Shown: positions 1-9,700, counted from the first letter of the stretch. The stretch is DNA of 64,000 nt from Amblyomma americanum (GCF_052857255.1 NC_135497.1:550665531-550729530), one strand, 5' to 3'. Notes: a model not told the origin generated them from the letters alone. Made by a program: numbers and translations.

Positions 1-608
1 ACACATAATCTTGGTTTCTTTGTCATGTTATACGCCTCGATAATTTCCCTGGTCAACTGGTCGGGGTGTTTGTACAAAATGTCAGTAAAATGCAAGGACG
101 GAAAACATGATTGACACTCACGGCAATGATCAGCTAGATTAGTGGAGCGATTAGATTCTAATGAATTGAGATGTTCTCCGAGTCGTGTGTTGATACAACG
201 TCCCGTTTGCCCAATGTATATCTGACCACAGGATAGGGGGATTTTATAAACTACCCCTTTGGAGCACGGCACAAAACTTTTAGCGTGCTTAACACCACAG
301 GACGTTACAGATTTCTTGGGGTTGCGGGACTTATTTTCTACTGCTGAACAAATTTTACTGAGCTTATTCGGGGCCGAAAAAACCACATCAACTTTATACC
401 TATGGGCCACATTTTTAAGACCATGAGACAGGCGATGCACATAGGGAAGGACTGCGAACTTTTTCCGTTTCTGTTCTTTCTGTGAAGACGGCAGCAATGT
501 CGGCGCTTTAAGCTTTTTAATTATTTTATTGCAACCCAAAGTGATAAGCTCAGCTGGATATCCTGCTTCCTTTAGTCTCTTAGCCTGATTATCAAAGCTT
601 TCTTGCAT
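1..608 (-). CDS. Penelope-like element GIY-YIG endonuclease, 3'-partial copy (left arm)
   Basis: On the reverse strand an open frame starts with ATG at 608-606 (MQESFDNQAKRL...) and runs off the left edge of the window without a stop. It encodes the same protein as the forward copy at 611-1255: a basic lysine-rich N-terminal part, then a GIY-YIG nuclease region recognisable by VVYKIPLSCGQIYIG, the downstream arginine in RLGEHLNS, and the Cys/His cluster DHCRECQSC. Penelope-like elements are retroelements whose single ORF has a reverse transcriptase followed by a GIY-YIG endonuclease that nicks the target. Only the C-terminal third is present here, so this copy is 5'-truncated and cannot move by itself. 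Relative to the forward copy it keeps 23 extra bases (the loop, 588-610), which read in frame with the protein. Family assignment is from residue pattern only. Confidence 0.8.
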   Translation of the reverse strand, partial: MQESFDNQAKRLKEAGYPAELITLGCNKIIKKLKAPTLLPSSQKEQKRKKFAVLPYVHRLSHGLKNVAHRYKVDVVFSAPNKLSKICSAVENKSRNPKKSVTSCGVKHAKSFVPCSKGVVYKIPLSCGQIYIGQTGRCINTRLGEHLNSLESNRSTNLADHCRECQSCFPSLHFTDILYKHPDQLTREIIEAYNMTKKPRLC

Positions 609-1197
609 AGCAGGCTAAGAGACTAAAGGAAGCAGGATATCCAGCTGAGCTTATCACTTTGGGTTGCAATAAAATAATTAAAAAGCTTAAAGCGCCGACA
701 TTGCTGCCGTCTTCACAGAAAGAACAGAAACGGAAAAAGTTCGCAGTCCTTCCCTATGTGCATCGCCTGTCTCATGGTCTTAAAAATGTGGCCCATAGGT
801 ATAAAGTTGATGTGGTTTTTTCGGCCCCGAATAAGATCAGTAAAATTTGTTCAGCAGTAGAAAATAAGTCCCGCAACCCCAAGAAATCTGTAACGTCCTG
901 TGGTGTTAAGCACGCTAAAAGTTTTGTGCCGTGCTCCAAAGGGGTAGTTTATAAAATCCCCCTATCCTGTGGTCAGATATACATTGGGCAAACGGGACGT
1001 TGTATCAACACACGACTCGGAGAACATCTCAATTCATTAGAATCTAATCGCTCCACTAATCTAGCTGATCATTGCCGTGAGTGTCAATCATGTTTTCCGT
1101 CCTTGCATTTTACTGACATTTTGTACAAACACCCCGACCAGTTGACCAGGGAAATTATCGAGGCGTATAACATGACAAAGAAACCAAGATTATGTGT
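1..1197. repeat. Near-perfect 587-bp inverted repeat of a Penelope-like element
   Basis: Bases 1-587 are the reverse complement of 611-1197 with one mismatch found on manual alignment; the loop is 23 bp (588-610). The arm may continue left of the window. Head-to-head inverted copies are known for Penelope elements, and the near identity implies a recent event, gene conversion, or an assembly fold-back artefact. Confidence 0.9.
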
Positions 1198-1255
1198 CAG
1201 CCAACCATCCCTGCTCCTGCGTGACTGTGAAGTTGCATATCTGGACATCACATAG
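611..1255 (+). CDS. Penelope-like element GIY-YIG endonuclease, 5'-truncated copy (right arm)
   Basis: The frame is open from 611 (QAKRLKEAGYPAEL...) to the TAG at 1253-1255. An in-frame TAG at 607-609 lies at the inversion junction. There is no ATG at the 5' end, so the piece is a truncated ORF and not a gene with its own start. The GIY-YIG nuclease lies in the second half: Tyr in VVYKIP, the YIGQTG block, the Arg of RLGEH, then the DHCRECQSC cluster. In intact Penelope-like elements this domain follows a reverse transcriptase, which is absent here. The protein ends ...SQPSLLLRDCEVAYLDIT, followed by an untranslated tail that leads into the neighbouring LINE. The copy differs from the left arm at one base in the 587 aligned (about position 836). 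Confidence 0.85.
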   Translation, partial: QAKRLKEAGYPAELITLGCNKIIKKLKAPTLLPSSQKEQKRKKFAVLPYVHRLSHGLKNVAHRYKVDVVFSAPNKISKICSAVENKSRNPKKSVTSCGVKHAKSFVPCSKGVVYKIPLSCGQIYIGQTGRCINTRLGEHLNSLESNRSTNLADHCRECQSCFPSLHFTDILYKHPDQLTREIIEAYNMTKKPRLCVSQPSLLLRDCEVAYLDIT

Positions 1256-1440
1256 TAACACATGCGTTCTGATTTTGTGTTTTTTTCGTTTTCTGTTTCC
1301 TTTTATAAGTGTGCTTCCTGTGATTAAACTTTAGTTGAGAGTCAGCGCTTGGTCCTGTGTATTCTTCGTCTAGTCCCCGTTTGTTCGCGCTGTTTTTTTG
1401 CATTATGTATCACCAACTCGCCCGCTTATCTATCCTGTTA
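1256..1440 (+). mobile_element. Penelope-like element 3' untranslated end and tail
   Basis: After the ORF stop comes a T-rich stretch and then a block (about 1328-1400) that resembles, base for base in many places, the arms of the foldback cassette at 56460-56758: TTTAGTTG-AGAG-TCAGCGCT, CTTCGTCTAGTCC, then GCATTATG and CACCAACTCGCCC. The last 35-40 bp match the single-copy tail of that cassette (CAACTCGCCCAACTTTC). The element therefore probably ends near 1435-1441, where reverse-strand LINE coding sequence resumes. The exact end is uncertain by several bases. Confidence 0.65.
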
Positions 1441-2992
1441 GCAATGCAGCTGGTGAGGGCTATTGGTCTGTAATTGTCAGGACTTGTTGGTGGTTTTCTG
1501 GGTTTCAGAAAAGGTACTATTACTGCTTTCTTCCACTCCTCAGGTATTCTGCCAGTCATCCATATTTTATTGAAGAATTTTAACAGTGCCTGTACGGCTG
1601 TATCAGAGAGATGGGCAAGCATATTGTAATGCACATTGTGTGGGCCTGGTGCTGTCTTTTTACCGGAAGATAATACACTATTTAATTCCTGGAGCTTAAT
1701 GGGCTGGTTGTAGTCTTCCTGCATGCCTGTTCCGAATGGAAGTTTTTGTTTTTCAGCTATAGCTTTGTGTTTCTGGAATGCGTTTGTGTAGTGGGACGAC
1801 CTTGAGACTTCAGCAAGGTGCTCGCCCAATAAATTGGCCTGTTCTTCCGACGATGTTTGTGTACCGGGTGTTGTCAAAAGTGGAAGTGTGAAGGAAGTAC
1901 GGTCACCAGTGAATTTACGGACTTTGTCCCACATTTTCTTTGATGGTATTGAACTATTTATAGAGGACAAATATTTCTGCCAGGAGGTTTTCTCAGCATT
2001 CCTGCGCACGTACCGCGCTCTCGCCTTGGCCCTCTTAAAAGGGAGTAAGTTCTCTGCAGTGGGGTACCGACGCAGGGTGCCCCATGCTTTATTTTGCTGT
2101 TTTTTGCAAATGTACATTCTTGTGTCCACCATACTTTGTGTTTCTTCTGTACAAGTCCTGTTGTTTGTGGTATAGCGAGTGTTGCAGCAGATATTATGCA
2201 TGTAGTAAACCTGTCATTAATTTCATCTATGCTGAGGTCTTCAGAAAATTCTTTATCTAGAGTGGCACTTTCTGTAAAAAGTGACCAGTCGGCGAGGTGA
2301 AGTTTCCAGCGCCGTGGTCTTGTGGGGATGACTGGAGTGGAAGACGAGAGCCTGATGACAGTGGGTAGGTGATCACTTCCCAGAGGATCATTTAAAACAT
2401 CCCATTTAAAATCGGTAAAAAGAGACGGTGATGTGAAAGCTAAATCAAGGAAGCTCATTTTTGCCGAGCTTGGGCAACAATAAGTTGCTTTTCCTGTATT
2501 TAAAAGACAGATGTTATTTGAGAGGATAAAATCTTCGATTGTTTGCCCCCTAGAGTCGCAGCGCTCGCTTCCCCAAAAAGGGGAGTGAGCGTTAAAATCC
2601 CCAACTACCAGATATGGCTCTGGAAGTTCAACTATCAATTCTTCTAGATCATGGACTGTTAATGTAAAATGTGGAGGAATGTATACGGAACAGATTGTTA
2701 GTGTTTTATAGCTGACGATGCTGACTGCAACCGCCTCTAGTTTTGTATTGAGCTTTATTTCTCGAGCAGGGACGCCGCTTTGGACGACAATTGCGACGCC
2801 TCCTGAGAGTCGATTTGCCTGCTCGCGATCGCGTCTAAAAGTTTGATAATGTTTCAGGATATGCACATGTTGTGGACCAAGATTGGTCTCCTGAAGACAT
2901 AAAACTATGGGTAACATTGACCCTAAAATATGTGTTATGTCACTATAATTCCGCATAAGTCCTCTGCAATTCCATTGAATTAAAAAAGCCAT
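1441..2992 (-). pseudogene. LINE ORF2 (AP endonuclease + N-terminal reverse transcriptase), frameshifted and truncated
   Basis: The protein starts MAFLIQWNCRGL at 2992. Endonuclease landmarks in order: QWNCRG, the LQET glutamate, GDFNAHSPFWG (catalytic Asp/Asn) and LGSDHLPTVI (catalytic Asp-His). After about residue 290 the frame is lost in a T-rich stretch near 2095-2110. A second frame takes over (AWGTLRRYPTAENLL...) and reaches the first reverse-transcriptase blocks (SSGKKTAPGPHNVHYNML, IPEEWKKAVIVP, NYRPIALTSCI). The catalytic YADD block is absent because the element ends at about 1441. In the I/Jockey group this protein nicks target DNA and copies the element RNA at the nick. This copy must be inactive. 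The clade is a best guess from motif wording. Confidence 0.8.
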
Positions 2993-3024
2993 GCTTGTGT
3001 TTTTAAAAGAAAATGAAAGGAGTT

Positions 3025-4329
3025 TTACTTATGTGGTGGGCCCGTTATGAGGGGCCTGTGTTTTTTTCGCTCAACAGAGATGTTCCGCCGCTGTAATGGA
3101 GGCGGAGTGGGTGTTGTATCCATCACCTCAACAGAGGTGCTGGAGGACCGCGCAGCCGCGGTTGTGTTAGTTTCAGGCCTCTCCCGACGGGGGGAGGTCC
3201 TGCGGGATGCCGACCCATGGACCGGCGGTCCCTGCTTTGGCAGTGACAGGGCAGCTTTCGCTGACCCTGCCTGGGGCGTGGATGGCCCTGCCATAGGCTC
3301 GGTGGGAGCGGCCTTGGCAGGTGCCGGAGTGCTGTGCGGTGCTACGCCCCTGCGCACCACATCAGCGAAGTTTTGTTTTGCTGTGAAGGAGAATGTTTTT
3401 GTAAGCGCAAAACGCCTTCTCGCTTCTTTAAAAGAAATGTTTTCTTAGGTCTTTATGGTTATAATTTCTTTTTCTTTCTTTCAGGACGGACACGCCCTGG
3501 AGTATGCAGCATGTTCTCCTTCACAGTTTGCACAGCACAGGGCTGCGTCACATACATCAGACTGGTGATCGTTAGAGGCACATTTTGCGCAAGTTTTACG
3601 ACCGCGGCAGCTCTGTGAGCCGTGGCCGAACCTTTGGCAGTTGAAACACCTGCGAGGGTTTGGTATGTACGGTCTTACATTGATTTTCAAATATCCCACG
3701 TCGATTGTGTCGGGCAGGGTGCTGGTGTTGAACGTCAGGATCATGTGTTTTGTGTCTATTTTCTTGTTGTCCTTCCGGATTTTGATTCGGTGGACATCTA
3801 TGACGTCTTGGTCGATGAGCCCTTCGAGCATTTCTTTTTCAGTTATGTGAAGAAAATCATTTTCCGATATTACGCCTCGGACAGTGTTTAGTGAGCGATG
3901 AGGAGTCACGGAGACCGGGATTTCCCCTATGGACGTTAGGTTGGAGAGCTTAGAATGTTGGACATTGTCACACAGTTCGAGCAATAAGTCGCCGCTGGCC
4001 ATTTTTGACAGCTTATAGCCAATGCCTAGGGTTTCAGTCAAGCACTTTGACACAAGGAAGGGGGATATTATCCTTGCCTGTTTATCTTGTTGTTCACTGT
4101 GGATCACATGATATTTGGGGAAAGTTACTTTTCTTTTTTGAAAGAAGTTGTCTGCCTCGTTCCGCCCTCTTTTGAGAGAGCGATCAGGTTTTGAAAGTTG
4201 GGGAGCCATAAAAAAAACTGTTTTTCGGTCATGGTGCCAGCCACCCACCACGGAGTCCAACAAGGGGACGGGACAGGAACTTGATAGCAAGTCCTGCCCA
4301 CGCCAGCTGTACACCTCAACTATAACCAA
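3025..4329 (-). pseudogene. LINE ORF1 (gag-like RNA-binding protein with three zinc knuckles), interrupted
   Basis: The frame opens at 4329; a likely true start is the Met of MAPQLSKPDRSLKRG near 4209. The C-terminal half has three Cys/His knuckles: CFNCQRFGHGSQSC, CAKCASNDHQSDVC and CANCEGEHAAYSRAC. ORF1 proteins of this kind coat element RNA in ribonucleoprotein particles. The frame stops with TGA right after RACPS (about 3479-3481), probably where a Trp codon stood, and a second stop (TAA) lies near 3446. Translation would then continue in the same sense into a Pro/Ala/Ser-rich tail ending at 3025, which makes two premature stops. A 32-bp gap separates it from ORF2. Confidence 0.78.
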
Positions 4330-4797
4330 ATATGACGCAACTCAGGGTAGTTGGTCACACAAGGTTAACCCTCGCCGCCAGGAAAAAAGGAAAAACTAAG
4401 AAGTGAGTGGGATATAGGAGAGTTGTGAGACAGAGATAGGAAAGTGAAAGATGAAGAGGAGGATAGGAAAAGGCGACTGCCGATTCCCCCCGGTCGGGTG
4501 AGGCCGGAGGTGCCGTCTGCAGGAAACTGGGGCCAAAGTGGTGTGTTGCCTTTGCCAAGGGGCCTTAAGGGTCCAAACGCTCGGCATCGGCTCAACCACC
4601 AGGATCCCCTTTTCCCCGGACACGGCGATGCCACGCACGGCGAGGCGCGGGTGCTCGGGTCTGTGGTGATGCACAGTTCACCATCATCCCCTTGCGGGGA
4701 TGTCCCTGCGGATGCTCGGGAACCCGCGGTGTCGCCACTCACCGTCGCGACGCCTGCAAGCTGCAGGCGCCCCCCTGCGGGGCATATTTTCATTAGT
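4330..4797 (-). other. 5' region of the reverse-strand LINE
   Basis: This GC-rich sequence between ORF1 and the THAP exon has no coding signature that I trust; open frames on both strands have biased composition. It starts around 4797 (reverse strand GAAAATATGCCCCGC...), where the THAP-type reading ends. I interpret it as the LINE 5' untranslated region with internal promoter. The boundary could be off by about 20 bp because no target-site duplication could be compared. Confidence 0.5.
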
Positions 4798-5960
4798 GTG
4801 GGAGTCCAATACGTATAATTCATCACTCGAGGAAAATAAAAATATTACATCAACTAGGCTACATTCCATAGGTGCAATTTTATTAGCTTGTTCTGCGGAG
4901 TATTCAATGGCAGGGACAGGTGAATCCAGGTATGGGGCAGGATCCTGATACCTTCCTGCAGCTTTCTTCTTTTCCCTTTCCATTTGCCTACAAACAGCAT
5001 GCAACAATAAAACTCGCAATGACCATCCGCAGCCTGTCTTTACTGGAAGGAATTTAACACTCTACGCTTTAGAGGAAAACACGTGTACCATTCAAATCGT
5101 CTGCTTGAGCCCGGAGTTTGTGTTTTCTTGTAAACAGACGGGAAGATGCTTGGATGATATGAAGGACGACCTTCTTCGTAGGCCTTGACATTGCCGACAA
5201 AATGCTTGCTGCATATCTTTAAGTTTTTCGATGGAAGCCAACCCGTCCCATCTTCACTGTGCAGTACAAATGAAAAAAAAAACTGGGTAGAAAGGCGAAA
5301 TAAAGGAGTTCATGCTAGCACAGTAGCACGCTGACAGTGCCTAAAAAGCCATAAACGTAGTTTCCAGAGCTCATGATATAACCTACAAACAAGTACAGTA
5401 AGAACCCGAGTAAGATGCAAAGGCTGCCGCCGAAGCGTTTAACACGACCGCTTCAAACGTTTAGTGAGGTTTGGAAACTACGCCAAAACCAGATCAACAG
5501 CATTTTAAAGATAAACGCTTTAAAAGGCCACAAGCGCAGTGGAGTGGAAACACGCATATAGTCCGCGATGCTAGCGTCGTAGTGAGAGTGCCGCGGTTTC
5601 GTGTAAACGAAGCTAGGACAGACGTGAATATCCTACTCGAATGTCTTGGTGTACTCGTGCGGGCGCTTCTACACTTGCGTTAGAGCTCGTTCACGGCACA
5701 ATGATAGCAATCTGAGCTTCTTTCTTAATGCAGTTGCTTCAAAACGATATATAAAAACACCTCTGAGCGCCGATTTCCTAAGTATATTGTAAATGACATT
5801 AATAAGAACCGAAATATTACTTCTGATGACGAACTAGCTGTATCCAAAGCTGGCGCCGTTCTCTCTCCCAGGGTATCGATGGGAAAGAGAAAAACTTGAT
5901 GCCTGGTGAGCTGCGGTACTTGCTGTTACACCCTACTACACAGCAATTATTGTTGTTGGG
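4797..5960 (-). pseudogene. THAP-domain gene, three exons, third exon interrupted by a LINE
   Basis: Reverse strand. Exon 1 (about 5960-5821) encodes CCVVGCNSKYRSSPGIK, FFSFP, the WERERRQLW block and LVRHQ: the front half of a THAP zinc finger with its Cys pair. It ends at a GT donor (5820-5819). Exon 2 (5256-5089) follows an AG acceptor and gives GTGWLPSKNLKICSKHFVGN, with the second zinc pair (Cys, His in ICSKHF), then HPSIFPSVY. Exon 3 (4987 to about 4797) begins WQMEREKKKAAGRYQDP. Phases agree at both junctions, rebuilding N-E-D and E-W-Q. Introns are 564 and 101 bp. THAP fingers bind DNA and occur in host regulators and in transposases. No in-frame ATG directly precedes exon 1, so the start may be lost or in another exon. 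Exon 3 is cut by the LINE. Confidence 0.68.
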
Positions 5961-6189
5961 GACGTGGACACATGGTAACGCAAACGCAAAAACAAAGCTT
6001 CTCGACGAAACAGTGGCCGCGATGCTACTCGGTCGGCGGGGCTTGCTCAGGCTTGCTCGGCTGCAGCACCCCGCGGACGCTCTGGCTGCCGCTAGAGGCG
6101 CCGTCGTCGACGCCGGAGTTACATCTGAAGGGTGCCTATACAATACTCGCTTCCCTCTGTAACCGCAGTTACCTTGCTCCCTACAGCCC

Positions 6190-6655
6190 ACATTATCATC
6201 CGCACTGACGCCCTTCAAGCAACTCGTCTACTCCGACGCGTCAGCCTCAGCCCAGAAATCTGCCAGAATATACATCGCCTAGTGGCTCGCATCCTGCGAG
6301 CCATTCAAATTGAGTGGGTCCCACGTGACCTAATCAATTCACAAAGCTCTGAAGATTCTGCAACCTGCTAGCCGACCCTACCCACATCAATGCCTCAATT
6401 CTTCAGTATGGATGATTCTACCCTCCTCACAAGGAACACCTCCGGCGCCGCACACGTGCTCTCGTCCCTCCGAGTGCATAACCCTCCCCCCCCCCCCCCC
6501 CCACGGTCTTACCCTTGGAGAGGAGATTGTGCTCCGGAGCATCCGGGTAGGGGTTGCCCTCACGCCTGCCGTAACTGCGACGTGGCCTCAATTTCACCAC
6601 TTATATCCTTTCTATTTTCTTCCCAACTCCCCTTATGCCCAGAGGCAATAAACAA
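6190..6655 (+). pseudogene. Degenerate LINE ORF2 fragment (RNase H end and linker)
   Basis: Forward frames give IRTDALQATRLLRRVSLSPE, then a WVPRD block reminiscent of the LINE RNase H segment. In a shifted frame comes HGLTLGEEIVLRSIRVGVA-LTPAV, which matches the wording of the linker that follows RNase H in the intact LINE at 49492-51144 (SLTVPESRLLRHIQMNAVITPS). A run of about 18 C interrupts the frame at 6484. AATAAA occurs at about 6645. No YADD or endonuclease part remains. It could belong to any I-type LINE. Confidence 0.42.
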
Positions 6656-8230
6656 TGCTATAAAAAAAGGATAACGGTATAACCCGAAATGTTAGTCTGA
6701 AAAACCAATCGATTACAAAATTACATAAAATGTATTCATTTACAAGTAACAGATTGCAAGTAGTCAATTACGTAAAACTCGGTATATAACCTTGGCAAGA
6801 AGCCAAACCAATGAACCAAAGTAGATGGAGATCAGATGGGAACTGCAGTATGACACTTTGGTTTGAACTACTGTGGGTTAAGAACCTCTTGTACGCCCTT
6901 GCCTGAAAACCATGGTTGTACAAGTGTCGTTTTTTTCTGTGCGACCTCTTCCCTCCATTTTCTACTCAGTTCTCTAGTATCCGCAGCTGGCCTGCCTTGT
7001 GCAGCCTTCTGTACATTTAAAAATTCATAGTGATGGAATTCCACAGTGACTGAGCGGTCTAATAACGGGTAATGTTTGAAATTGCAAATTACCTCCAAAC
7101 TTTCCTCGACCCGCCCATCATCATTGATGGGTAGGCTGCCGAGGAAACTGTGCAGCTGCCAGTAGAACTGCCACGGGACACCAGGAGAGCCAGTGGCAGT
7201 TCCAGTTCGTCTCAGCTGCCTGGAAAGATGGAAATGATTTCAATAATAAATGGGCTCTTGGTGATCTCTTTAGGCCATCAAGCTTCCTGTGAACACTGGG
7301 ACTTAAGACAAATGTTACATAAATATGCAGGTACCAACTGGCAGGTACTGGTGAAAATGTCACTTAAATGCACCAGTTGGAGCTTTTCAAGTGATTGGTT
7401 CAGTTGATAGCATTCTAGCAATATCTGCATAGTAGTCCAGTGAGGCCTAAAGTTATATATTCCAGAAAATTGAGAAATTTGATGAACTGTTACCTTAGCT
7501 GGTAGCCAGAAGTACCCGAGCACTCTATAAAGACACCTTAAGTCAGGAAAAAAAAGAGTGAAATTTTGAAGCACGTGTACTCGGTTCTGCGCGCAATGCT
7601 TGCACTTGAGCGGAAGTTGATTGACTGAGAATTTTGCCTGCCAGTCAATCAGTGTAAGTTAAACAGGAGATAAGTAATGATCAGAAAGCTTCTGTGCTGT
7701 AGTCATGCGTGCTGGCGGCTGTATGGCAAGGTCACTATAGTACAGCGCTCTGTCAGTTTGAAACAAAAGCTTTGAACGACAACAGCTACCAAGAAAATGA
7801 GAAAGACGAAGTTTGCATGCAGGGCGGTGCATGCACGCGTACACAAACGAAGACGAAAAGGTGTTTTTCTTTTTTATTAGCTGGGTAAAGGTGAATAGCC
7901 ACCCGATTCTTGGCCGATCCCCTAGTGTGGGTATGTGCCAACTTTTGTTAGGCCAACAACAACAACTACGCAGTTTACGAAAAAAAAAATGAACAAACAG
8001 ACTGGCGCTGTGTTTCGAGTGAAACATACGCTGCTCCTGTCACGAGGCACTCGTTGTTCAGTTCTTATATGAGTACATACATAACTGAAACATCTTGGGC
8101 ACTCGCGAGGTAAACAATACGCGACGACGGCGAAAAGTTTGCACGTTGCTGAACGAACGCACTGCGGCCGCACACGTGGGGCTGACGTCGCGACATAAAA
8201 ACAGCGCTAGATGAGCAATGCAATGAGAGT
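6656..8230. other. No recognised gene
   Basis: I see no protein family here. Two reverse-strand frames (7098-6868 and 7363-7121) have moderately protein-like composition but no motif, and the pair is separated by a stop. The sequence around 7090-7240 has several CAGCTGCC/CAGTGGCAG blocks that partly pair with each other. I cannot support a function. Confidence 0.4.
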
Positions 8231-8235
8231 AAAGG

Positions 8236-8502
8236 CTATCTATTTTTTCTTGACCTGCTTTGCAGTGAGGGGCCCTCGCCCGGCGCTAGTCTAGCGTTCA
8301 GCCCTGCCGCTATGGCAGCGTATATACGCGCATTGCGCGTATTTCCACGCAGAGCGGGTAGCAGGTCCTTCCAGATGCGAATCAAAGCCGCTGTTGTTGC
8401 ATCAGGCCAGTTGACACGCCTCTGGGAGGACGATTCCTGCGACACTGTTGCTGCAGCCTCCATGCCTTCCGCGGACGCCGCCATTTTGTCGGTTAAGCGC
8501 AA
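8236..8502 (-). pseudogene. Myb/SANT-like DNA-binding exon of Harbinger type
   Basis: The reverse-strand reading MAASAEGMEAAATVSQESSS is followed by VNWPDATTAALIRIWKDLLP, ALRGNTRNARIYAAIAAGLN and then the GPGEGP-type end of a Myb/SANT-like fold, with regularly spaced Trp (NWPD, IWKDLL) and the RNARIYAAIA helix. PIF/Harbinger transposons carry such a protein next to the transposase, where it binds the element ends and recruits the transposase. After PGEGPSL the expected continuation (TAKQVKKK) lies in another frame (bases 8270-8245), so a one- or two-base indel has broken the gene. A short palindrome array lies just upstream. A host MADF/SANT factor is the alternative. Confidence 0.6.
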
Positions 8503-8529
8503 ACGAAGGTTGGCCAGCTCGGTTTACGG

Positions 8530-8624
8530 TAACTACGGTTAGTGGCATAACTACCGTTTGGCTTTCCGTGTGAGCGCGGCTAACTATAGTTAAAGGTTTC
8601 CGCAGTTTACTTAACCATGGTTAA
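8530..8624. promoter_or_regulatory. Array of TAAC-N4-GTTA palindromes upstream of the SANT-like exon
   Basis: Four copies of a TAAC...GTTA motif lie within 95 bp: 8530-8541 (TAACTACGGTTA), 8548-8558 (TAACTACCGTT), 8581-8592 (TAACTATAGTTA, a perfect palindrome) and 8611-8624 (TTAACCATGGTTAA, a perfect palindrome). Each half site resembles the AAC core bound by Myb-type domains. The array starts about 30 bp upstream of the SANT-like frame (transcribed leftwards). It could be a binding array for the encoded protein or the subterminal repeats of a transposon. Confidence 0.45.
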
Positions 8625-8764
8625 GGGTAAATGCGGTATTATGCGTCGGAAGAGGAGTCCGGTTTACAACACTCGGAGGATCGCGGGGCTCTCGGTGACT
8701 CTTTTCTTCATGGCCTGAAGCTCTTTCCGGTTCCTCGAACTTTTCTTCCCGGTTTAAGTTGTCC

Positions 8765-8791
8765 TTTCAGCCCCCCCCCCCCCCCCCCCCC
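8765..8791. repeat. Poly-C tract in a CT-rich stretch
   Basis: About 24 C residues within CT-rich DNA (8640-8885). The tract also breaks all open frames in this part. Similar C or G runs lie at 6484, 9362, 20584, 24870, 26101, 33983 and 35415. Confidence 0.9.
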
Positions 8792-8889
8792 AGCTCTCCT
8801 AAAACCTTTCCTTCCCGGCCTGAAACTCTTTCTTCCGGGTCGGGTCCTCCTCCGATTTCTATTTCTTCCCACTGGCTCCCATTTCATCA

Positions 8890-9119
8890 TGAACTAACCA
8901 CGCGCGCAAATTGTACATACTTATTATTGTGCAAATAGTTTTTGTGTATATTACCTCTCACCCCTATCCTCTCTTCCTGTCCCCCCTCTTCCATTTCATT
9001 TCTCCATTATGCCTGCTATTCTTTATTTCCGCTGCCCCAGCTCAGGTGCTTAAGTATCGATGGCAGATGCCTTCGTTTTTATTATTATTTTAATAAACCA
9101 AGTACTACTACTACTACCA
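8890..9119 (+). mobile_element. 3' untranslated end of a LINE with (TAC)n tail
   Basis: The sequence has the layout of a LINE 3' end: CT-rich DNA, then GCTGCCCCAGCTCAGGTGC and CGATGGCAGATGCC, TTTTATTATTATTTTAATAAA, and a terminal run of TAC/ACC triplets at about 9103-9119. The complete LINE at 45604-51185 ends with the same kind of (TAC)n run. No coding part remains, so the copy is strongly 5'-truncated. The left end is uncertain: GGCTCC occurs both at about 8874 and right after the tail and might be a short target duplication. Confidence 0.6.
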
Positions 9120-9544
9120 CCGGCTCCAACATGATAGAGTACAGAACAGTGCTGCAGTCTCCTCCCATCATTTTTTTGGTCAAAATCATAAACATATATA
9201 ATGCATACATGGAGACAAGTCTTTAATGGGCTGCCTGCTTTCACGGAAGCTCGTTTCCTGGCGCTTCCTCATAAAACACTCCCCTCCCAAACATGCGTTT
9301 TCCATGCCCTTTGGGGCTGGTAAACAACGAGCTGGCTGGTGCACGCTTTGTCTGCTGTGAGCGGGGGGGGGGGGCTCTCGGTGGAATGCCAGGGACAATG
9401 CATCCTCGGCCCCTTCCAGGGGGATTTTTCAGCAGGTATAGTTCTTAGACAGATTTACCGAACAGCTTTCAGAATCACGAAGACTGACGGAGAGAAAGCG
9501 ACGGCCAGCAAGGAAATAACAAGAACCAATAGAAATACACTAAA
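9120..9544. other. No recognised gene
   Basis: Mixed-composition sequence with a G run at 9362-9373. I see no motif or repeat that I can name. Confidence 0.4.
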
Positions 9545-9700
9545 GCAGAACTAGAAGTCGTGCTTATTGGTTGGCTTCAGTCTCGGATACTGCAGCGTAA
9601 AAGATTAAATCGGTGACAAAGAAAAGACAATAGGTGGAGCGCTAACAAGCAACAATAGCGATTTATTGCAACGCTTCGAGTAAATAAATGTATTGAAAAA
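9545..9700 (-). mobile_element. Probable Penelope-like element 3' end remnant
   Basis: Read on the reverse strand: CAATAAATCGC, then TTGTTAGCGCTCCACC, TGTCTTTTCTTTGTCACCG and GCCAACCAATAAGC. The order (AATAAA, TTAGCGCT, a Cys/Thr-codon-like GTC-rich block, CCAAC tail) parallels the better preserved Penelope ends at 34935 and 56613. No coding sequence or second arm is visible. The call rests on layout more than on identity. Confidence 0.4.

Larger units (their letters stand above)
1441..4797 (-). mobile_element. Non-LTR retrotransposon (I-superfamily-like LINE), 3' part missing
   Basis: A reverse-strand two-ORF LINE. In transcription order it has a GC-rich 5' region (about 4797-4330), ORF1 with three CCHC zinc knuckles (4329-3025), and ORF2 with endonuclease and the start of reverse transcriptase (2992-1441). 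It stops abruptly at the Penelope tail, so the rest of the reverse transcriptase and the 3' end are not in the window. Both ORFs carry stops or frameshifts. The upstream end lies inside the third exon of a THAP-domain gene. Confidence 0.8.
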
